Of a stretch of 9,739 nucleotides of DNA, positions 7,373 to 9,739 are shown in pieces. This stretch comes from Bacteroidales bacterium (lineage in GTDB: Bacteria > Bacteroidota > Bacteroidia > Bacteroidales > UBA12077). The notes under the pieces were generated by a model. The model had not been told where the DNA came from and did no database searches. It saw nothing but the letters and a program-made list of their open reading frames with translations. How positions within the stretch are numbered: the stretch's first letter is position 1; each line of letters starts with the position of its first letter. A program made the translations under genes and the position numbers. Location of the stretch: assembly GCA_030643125.1 (NCBI GenBank), contig DAOWML010000058.1, forward strand, positions 1 to 9,739, written 5' to 3'.

Positions 7373-7726
7373 TTAGCTTTTTAGAAATTCAGGATTTCGC
7401 AGGAACCCAACAACCCAAACTAGAATTAAGAAAATGGCAGGCATAGCAATACTCATTCCTGAAGTCATGTGAATAATAATTGCACCACCCATGTAAGAAC
7501 TTAATAAAAGAGTGCCATATTTGTTTGTTTTAGGAAATAGAAACAAGAGAGCAGAAGCAATTTCGCCTAACGCAATTATAATTCGCCAATTCGCTAAATT
7601 CATTTGTTGCATTTGTTCCGGGTGTAAAAATAATTTACCTGTTGCACTAAATAAATAAAATGCTGTTAATGTTCCGGCAATTGACCAGCCGATTACTTTT
7701 TTTGATTTAGATAAGTTTGTTTTCAT
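7373..7726 (-). CDS. DoxX-like membrane protein
   Basis: A 117-residue integral membrane protein resembling the DoxX-like (DoxX_2) family. Four hydrophobic segments can be seen at about 11-30, 47-64, 70-86 and 93-109. Family-like features are 'FSATGKLFLHPE' after helix 1, the G-x-x-E pattern 'ALGEIASALLFLFPKTNKYG' with Glu55 in helix 2, and 'GGAIIIHM' with His86 at the end of helix 3. It probably sits in the inner membrane. DoxX-type proteins are often encoded beside redox enzymes; in Bacillus subtilis the DoxX-type CatD is encoded with the extradiol dioxygenase CatE. Here it lies 10 bases after the peroxiredoxin-like gene and 4 bases before the MarR gene, in the same operon as a dioxygenase. 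Its molecular activity is not established, and this sequence does not resolve it. Confidence 0.85.
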   Translation of the reverse strand: MKTNLSKSKKVIGWSIAGTLTAFYLFSATGKLFLHPEQMQQMNLANWRIIIALGEIASALLFLFPKTNKYGTLLLSSYMGGAIIIHMTSGMSIAMPAIFLILVWVVGFLRNPEFLKS

Positions 7727-7736
7727 GATTTTATAT

Positions 7737-8348
7737 TTAAAGATTTAGTATAATTTCTTGTATGCTTGCTCTTTTTTTATAATCAGGATTAAAATGAATC
7801 CATTTAATTTTTCCATCAGCTCCAATAATATAGGTCGCAGGAACCGGAAGAATGTTTGAATTATCGCCGTTTGTTTTGTTAATATCCATTTTAAACATTT
7901 TGTAAGCCATTACCTTCTTTGTAGCAACCTTATAATCAACTTTGTATTTTTTCATAATTAGATAATTACTGTCGCTTAAAATCGAAAATGATGCCTTTGT
8001 TTGTTGCACTGATTTATTTACAAACTCACCCTTTTCAGGTGATATAGCAATTACTGATGCCCCTTTCTGTAAAATATAGTTTAAAGAATCCTGAAGTTCA
8101 CTAAGGTGTTTATTGCAATAAGGACACCAGTACCCTCGATAAAAAATAAGTACAACCGGTCCTTTTTCTACAAGACTAGTTAACGATAATTTTTCACCAT
8201 CTTGATTAATCCCTGAAAATTCCGGTGCTTTTTCTCCTATTACCAATCCTGTTTTTACTACATTATCATCAGATAACAAAGCAATAAATATTCCTGCTAT
8301 TGTTAATATAAGAATAACTCCTATTAAAATTAAAATCCTTTTTATCAT
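7737..8348 (-). CDS. Membrane-anchored peroxiredoxin-like (AhpC/TSA, thioredoxin-fold) protein
   Basis: A thioredoxin-fold redox protein with an N-terminal membrane anchor (about residues 4-25), probably facing the periplasm. The fold begins with 'GEKAPEFSGINQDGEKLSLTSL' (38-59), typical of AhpC/TSA proteins. The active-site segment is 'VVLIFYRGYWCPYCNKHLSEL', with Cys75 and Cys78 in a CxxC motif. 'PVPATYIIGADGKIKW' gives the cis-proline loop. The R-G-x-W-C-P-x-C motif is characteristic of the peroxiredoxin-like subgroup rather than of classic 2-Cys peroxiredoxins, which have PxxxTxxC. It could reduce peroxides or act as a thiol-disulfide reductase; sequence alone does not decide. At 203 residues the length is normal for an anchored member. 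It is the first gene of the minus-strand operon with DoxX-like, MarR and dioxygenase genes, and carries the operon's upstream regulatory region. The start is chosen for the intact hydrophobic anchor. Confidence 0.9.
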   Translation of the reverse strand: MIKRILILIGVILILTIAGIFIALLSDDNVVKTGLVIGEKAPEFSGINQDGEKLSLTSLVEKGPVVLIFYRGYWCPYCNKHLSELQDSLNYILQKGASVIAISPEKGEFVNKSVQQTKASFSILSDSNYLIMKKYKVDYKVATKKVMAYKMFKMDINKTNGDNSNILPVPATYIIGADGKIKWIHFNPDYKKRASIQEIILNL

Positions 8349-8374
8349 ATTTTTAAATTTTATTTGTTACAACG

Positions 8375-8394
8375 TTATATGTATAAACATATAA
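8375..8394. promoter_or_regulatory. Candidate MarR operator upstream of the peroxiredoxin-DoxX-MarR-dioxygenase operon
   Basis: TTATATGT and ACATATAA form perfect 8-bp inverted arms around the 4-base spacer ATAA. The centre is about 36 bases upstream of the start codon at 8348. Size and symmetry match a MarR dimer site. On the minus strand it overlaps a possible -7 element (TAACGTTG, 8370-8377), though no good -33 element pairs with it. The same half-site sequence recurs at 8410. AT-only-like composition makes chance symmetry possible. Confidence 0.55.
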
Positions 8395-8420
8395 TATTTT
8401 GTATTTGTTCATATAATATT
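8388..8420. repeat. 11-bp direct repeat extending the candidate operator
   Basis: CATATAATATT occurs at 8388-8398 and again at 8410-8420, a period of 22 bp, close to two helical turns. The first copy contains the right arm of the inverted repeat 8375-8394. The second may be an additional regulator half site upstream of the minus-strand operon. Confidence 0.5.
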
Positions 8421-8459
8421 AATTTGAAAAATAATCATGAATATTGAACTAATGTGATA

Positions 8460-8475
8460 AAGGAGTTAACTCCTT
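8460..8475. repeat. 16-bp perfect palindrome
   Basis: AAGGAGTTAACTCCTT is identical to its reverse complement and could form a 6-bp stem with a TTAA loop. It lies over 100 bases from either gene and is not followed by a T-run in either direction, so it is not a standard terminator. It may be a protein-binding site or a solitary REP-like unit; it resembles in style the two short hairpins further right. Confidence 0.6.
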
Positions 8476-8588
8476 CATCAATGCACAATTATACAAGTTT
8501 ATCCCTTCTCACAGAGCCTTTAAAAATTAGACTATATGAAGCCAAATACCTTAATGTATTATACATAAAAAGTTATAAATAAACCACT

Positions 8589-8604
8589 ATGGATTGAAAT
8601 CCAT
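8589..8604. repeat. Short hairpin at the left end of the structured block
   Basis: ATGGATT and AATCCAT form a perfect 7-bp inverted repeat with a 2-base centre (GA), or a 6-bp stem with a TGAA loop. Its form (arm, TGAA, arm) matches the hairpin at 8768-8784 at the other side of the block. Confidence 0.6.
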
Positions 8605-8615
8605 CGTTTTAGAAT

Positions 8616-8630
8616 TCGAATGAGATTCGA
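8616..8630. repeat. Short inverted repeat TCGAAT-GAG-ATTCGA
   Basis: Perfect 6-bp arms separated by GAG. It lies between the left hairpin and the left arm of the longer inverted repeat, and its TCGAAT/ATTCGA core recurs in the right arm (ATTCGACATTC), suggesting shared repeat ancestry. Confidence 0.45.
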
Positions 8631-8640
8631 TACAAACAAT

Positions 8641-8744
8641 CTGAATAATGAACACCGATTAACGATTTTTAATTTGCAAAGTAAGTTTGCTTATAATCTT
8701 AAACTTCAGAATTCATCATTCGTTGATCGATATTCGACATTCAG
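8641..8744. repeat. Imperfect 42-bp inverted repeat with a 20-base centre
   Basis: The arm 8641-8682 and the reverse complement of 8703-8744 align without gaps. By eye 28 of 42 positions match, including runs CTGAAT, CGAT, AACGA and AAGT. The 20 bases between the arms (8683-8702) would form the loop. The arms are rich in ATTCG/CGAAT words, as in dispersed intergenic repeats of many Bacteroidota. A decayed MITE-like or REP-like element is the likely nature. Confidence 0.5.
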
Positions 8745-8767
8745 AAAATTTATAGAAACTAAAGTAA

Positions 8768-8784
8768 CTGCAATGAAATTGCAG
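8768..8784. repeat. Short hairpin at the right end of the structured block
   Basis: CTGCAAT, GAA, ATTGCAG: a perfect 7-bp inverted repeat with a 3-base loop. Together with the hairpin at 8589-8604 it brackets the longer inverted repeat. It is not followed by a T-run long enough for a confident terminator, and no gene ends nearby. Confidence 0.6.
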
Positions 8785-8873
8785 GATTTTAACCTTTAAC
8801 TAGATAAAAAATTAACCTATTACTTCTATATTAAATTTTCTTTTTTCATTTAATGTTAAATTCAGTTAAAAAA

Positions 8874-8904
8874 TTTGACATTTTAAAATTTATATTTATT
8901 TTTG
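8874..8904 (+). promoter_or_regulatory. Bacteroidota-type promoter of the TetR gene
   Basis: TTTG at 8874-8877 (-33 element) and TATTTTTG at 8897-8904 (-7 element, exact TAnnTTTG) are separated by 19 bases, as in the Bacteroides consensus. Transcription would begin near 8911, giving a leader of about 27 bases to the ATG at 8938. A 7-base direct repeat AAAACGA (8911-8917 and 8926-8932) in the leader could be a regulator contact, but this is weak. Confidence 0.75.
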
Positions 8905-8937
8905 TACTGAAAAACGAAAATAGTCAAAACGATTATT

Positions 8938-9519
8938 ATGAAAATAGACGATACAAAAGAAAAAATATTAGCAGTAGCTGAAAAATTGTTCAGTCGATTT
9001 GGGTTTCATAAAACTTCGATGGACGAAATTGCTAAAATAGCAAGAAAAGCAAAAGGTTCTTTATATTATCATTTTGCAAGTAAAGAAGATTTGTTTAGAG
9101 AAGTAGTTTCAAAAGAAGTATATAACCTCCAAAGTAATTTATCTGTTATTATAAATAATAAGGAATTAAAAGCAACCGAAAAAATAAAACTTTATTTAAT
9201 CACAAGAATGGAGATTTTAAATAATGCCACAAGCTACCATGAGACAATTAAAGCAGACTTTTATGAGCACTTTGATTTTATTGATGATTTACGTGCAGGT
9301 CTGGATATGTGGGAAAAAAATAATATTAAAAAGATAATACTGCAAGGTATTGATAAAGGAGAATTTACAATTATTGAAGATGTTGATGTTTTGATTGACG
9401 TATTTATTATGGTATTAAAAGGACTTGAAATACCTTTTTTCTTACAAGGAAAGTATGAAAAATATTCGCCTTATATTGATGGTTTGTCAGGAATATTAAT
9501 AAAAGGATTAGCGAAATAA
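8938..9519 (+). CDS. TetR/AcrR-family transcriptional regulator
   Basis: A 193-residue one-component regulator of normal TetR length. The N-terminal domain is canonical: 'KEKILAVAEKLFSRFGFHKTSMDEIAKIARKAKGSLYYHFASKEDLFREV' (about 7-56), with the helix-turn-helix at about 27-46 including the signature 'KGSLYYHFxSKEDLF'. The C-terminal helical domain (about 60-193) would bind the inducer and dimerise; it is not conserved enough to name the ligand. The gene follows a clear TAnnTTTG promoter and lies 12 bases before a methyltransferase gene, so the two probably share a transcript. TetR genes are frequent next to RND operons in Bacteroidota, but this one is about 3.8 kb from the pump and separated by other genes, so a link to the pump is unproven. 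Confidence 0.93.
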   Translation: MKIDDTKEKILAVAEKLFSRFGFHKTSMDEIAKIARKAKGSLYYHFASKEDLFREVVSKEVYNLQSNLSVIINNKELKATEKIKLYLITRMEILNNATSYHETIKADFYEHFDFIDDLRAGLDMWEKNNIKKIILQGIDKGEFTIIEDVDVLIDVFIMVLKGLEIPFFLQGKYEKYSPYIDGLSGILIKGLAK

Positions 9520-9531
9520 TTTTTATAAAAA

Positions 9532-9739
9532 ATGAAAGAAAAACTAAAAAATATTTTTTTCAAAGTTTGGTACTGGTATGTAAGTACAGTTGATAAAAAT
9601 GCCGAAGTTATTTTTATGAATTATGGTTATTCAAAAGATAATCATAAAATCAAACTTGATGAAAATGATGAAAAAGACAGGTACTCGGCACAACTTTATA
9701 ATTTAGTTGCAACAGGAGCAGATATTAAAGGAAAAGATA
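9532..9739 (+). CDS. Class I SAM-dependent methyltransferase, N-terminal part (3' end outside window)
   Basis: An open frame from the ATG at 9532 runs off the window after 69 codons. The peptide includes 'FFKVWYWYVSTVDKNAEVIF', 'MNYGYSKDNHKIKLDENDEKDRYSAQLYNLVA' and 'GADIKGKR'. This corresponds to the region just ahead of motif I (VLEVGxGxGG) in the methyltransferase group that includes the mycobacterial phthiotriol dimycocerosate methyltransferase Rv2952, which has a similar 'YKRVWRYWYP', 'VFINWAYEED', 'NLYHRTATQVDLSGK' order. The SAM-binding motif itself is beyond the window end, so the activity is inferred from the N-terminal pattern only. It begins 12 bases after the TetR stop and has no Shine-Dalgarno sequence. 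Its substrate, lipid or otherwise, cannot be told. Confidence 0.75.
   Translation, partial: MKEKLKNIFFKVWYWYVSTVDKNAEVIFMNYGYSKDNHKIKLDENDEKDRYSAQLYNLVATGADIKGKD

Larger units (their letters stand above)
8349..8937. other. 589-base non-coding divergent intergenic region
   Basis: This stretch separates the minus-strand redox operon from the plus-strand TetR gene. I see no convincing gene in it. It contains a candidate MarR operator (8375-8394) with an extra half site, a perfect palindrome (8460-8475), a structured repeat-like block (about 8584-8784) and a clear promoter (8874-8904). The part from 8476 to 8583 shows only a small inverted repeat (ATGTA, 3 bases, TACAT at 8554-8566). The stretch from 8785 to 8873 shows nothing definite. 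Confidence 0.8.

Noticed and set aside
8581..8790. CRISPR array in the hairpin-rich intergenic block
   Set aside because: There are no regularly spaced identical repeats; the short palindromes differ in sequence and spacing.
8768..8795. Rho-independent terminator at the CTGCAAT hairpin
   Set aside because: No gene ends nearby and the stem is weak, with only a short T-run several bases after it.

Overview
The window looks like an AT-rich chromosome segment from a member of the Bacteroidota, probably a Bacteroidales/Marinilabiliales-like lineage; the exact genus cannot be read from the sequence. Grounds are the protein families and their arrangement (TolC / lipoprotein adaptor / RND permease, DoxX-like protein, YgiD-type dioxygenase with an N-terminal extension), the near absence of Shine-Dalgarno sequences, and a textbook Bacteroidota promoter (TTTG, 19 bp, TAnnTTTG) ahead of the TetR gene.

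Region 1 (2-5101, + strand) is an efflux operon entered part-way: the C-terminal part of a TolC-like outer-membrane channel, a lipoprotein periplasmic adaptor, a complete 1044-residue RND permease with the proton-relay residues of the HAE1 (multidrug) type, and, three bases after the permease stop, a 97-residue PII-like protein of the kind called PII-NG. Together they would form a tripartite drug/proton antiporter with a small, possibly ligand- or metal-sensing companion. A divergent crotonase-fold protein (5254-6006) follows on the same strand; it lacks both catalytic glutamates of enoyl-CoA hydratase.

Region 2 (8348 down to 6044, - strand) is a tight four-gene operon: membrane-anchored thioredoxin-fold peroxiredoxin-like protein, DoxX-like membrane protein, MarR regulator and a YgiD/LigB-type extradiol dioxygenase. 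The last two genes overlap by ATGA. The combination resembles the Bacillus catDE/mhq quinone-stress modules. A perfect 8+8 bp inverted repeat lies 27 bases upstream of the first gene and is a good MarR operator candidate.

Region 3 (8349-8937) is a 589-base non-coding stretch. It holds the candidate operator, a separate 16-bp perfect palindrome, and a roughly 200-bp structured block: three short hairpins plus a 42-base imperfect inverted repeat, resembling REP/MITE-like intergenic DNA. The promoter of the next gene closes it.

Region 4 (8938-9739, + strand) holds a TetR regulator and, 12 bases later, the start of a class I SAM-dependent methyltransferase that runs off the window. No tRNA, rRNA, CRISPR array or insertion-sequence transposase was seen. 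The known parts are largely ordinary; the most interesting items are the PII-like protein in an HAE-type RND operon, the catDE-like redox operon with its candidate operator, the glutamate-less crotonase and the structured intergenic block.
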